From the NCBI GenBank assembly GCA_020629595.1, contig JAHDDA010000199.1, forward strand, positions 1-5,246: a stretch of 5,246 nt of DNA, read 5' to 3'. The DNA is from Chitinophagales bacterium (lineage in GTDB: Bacteria; Bacteroidota; Bacteroidia; Chitinophagales; UBA2359). Below the pieces are notes generated by a model that saw only the letters and a program-made list of their open reading frames with translations, was not told where the DNA came from and did no database searches. Of this stretch, positions 5,246 to 5,246 are shown piece after piece. Numbering within the stretch: the stretch's first letter is position 1; every line of letters begins with the position of its first letter. Made by a program: the position numbers and the translations under genes.

Positions 5246-5246
5246 G

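Overview
This window looks like chromosomal DNA from a member of the Bacteroidota, most likely a flavobacterium. The evidence is strong A+T richness, a secreted enzyme with a type IX secretion sorting domain, a lipoprotein with an acidic surface-export tag after its lipidated cysteine, absence of Shine-Dalgarno sequences before start codons, and promoter elements of the TAnnTTTG type.

Layout from left to right. Positions 3-95 hold the 3' end of a plus-strand gene, closed by a strong intrinsic terminator at 119-154. A surface lipoprotein lipase follows at 205-1581 (plus). It meets, tail to tail with a 4-base overlap, a minus-strand pair: a T9SS-exported endonuclease/exonuclease/phosphatase-family enzyme (3422-2283) followed 9 bases later by a YgjP-type zinc metalloprotease-like protein (2273-1578). 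From 3461 to 3933 lies a minus-strand RNA transcription unit with its own candidate promoter, two tRNA-like genes and an intrinsic terminator. Divergent from it is an orphan LuxR/NarL response regulator starting at a TTG codon (4145-4783). That gene converges on a small zinc-ribbon protein (5079-4786). The last 170 bases are mostly non-coding, with two inverted repeats and possibly the last codons of another minus-strand gene.

The striking part is the tRNA-like pair. Each has an intact cloverleaf with a tRNA-Leu-like 5' half, a 7-bp acceptor stem, a D-arm with GG, a 5-bp anticodon stem with a 7-base loop, and a canonical T-arm. The variable region, however, is 84 or 76 nt, against roughly 10-25 nt in ordinary class II tRNAs. 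The giant arm has the same architecture in both copies: a 4-bp basal stem with compensatory changes (GGAG/CTCC versus GAAG/CTTC), a conserved internal loop (GATAAAC opposite GCTAAnTA), and a long distal hairpin of unrelated sequence. The anticodon position reads GUC, with C38, G2-C71 and G73, so an aspartate-type identity set sits on a leucine-type class II body. I do not recognise this as a described tRNA class, and its role is unknown.
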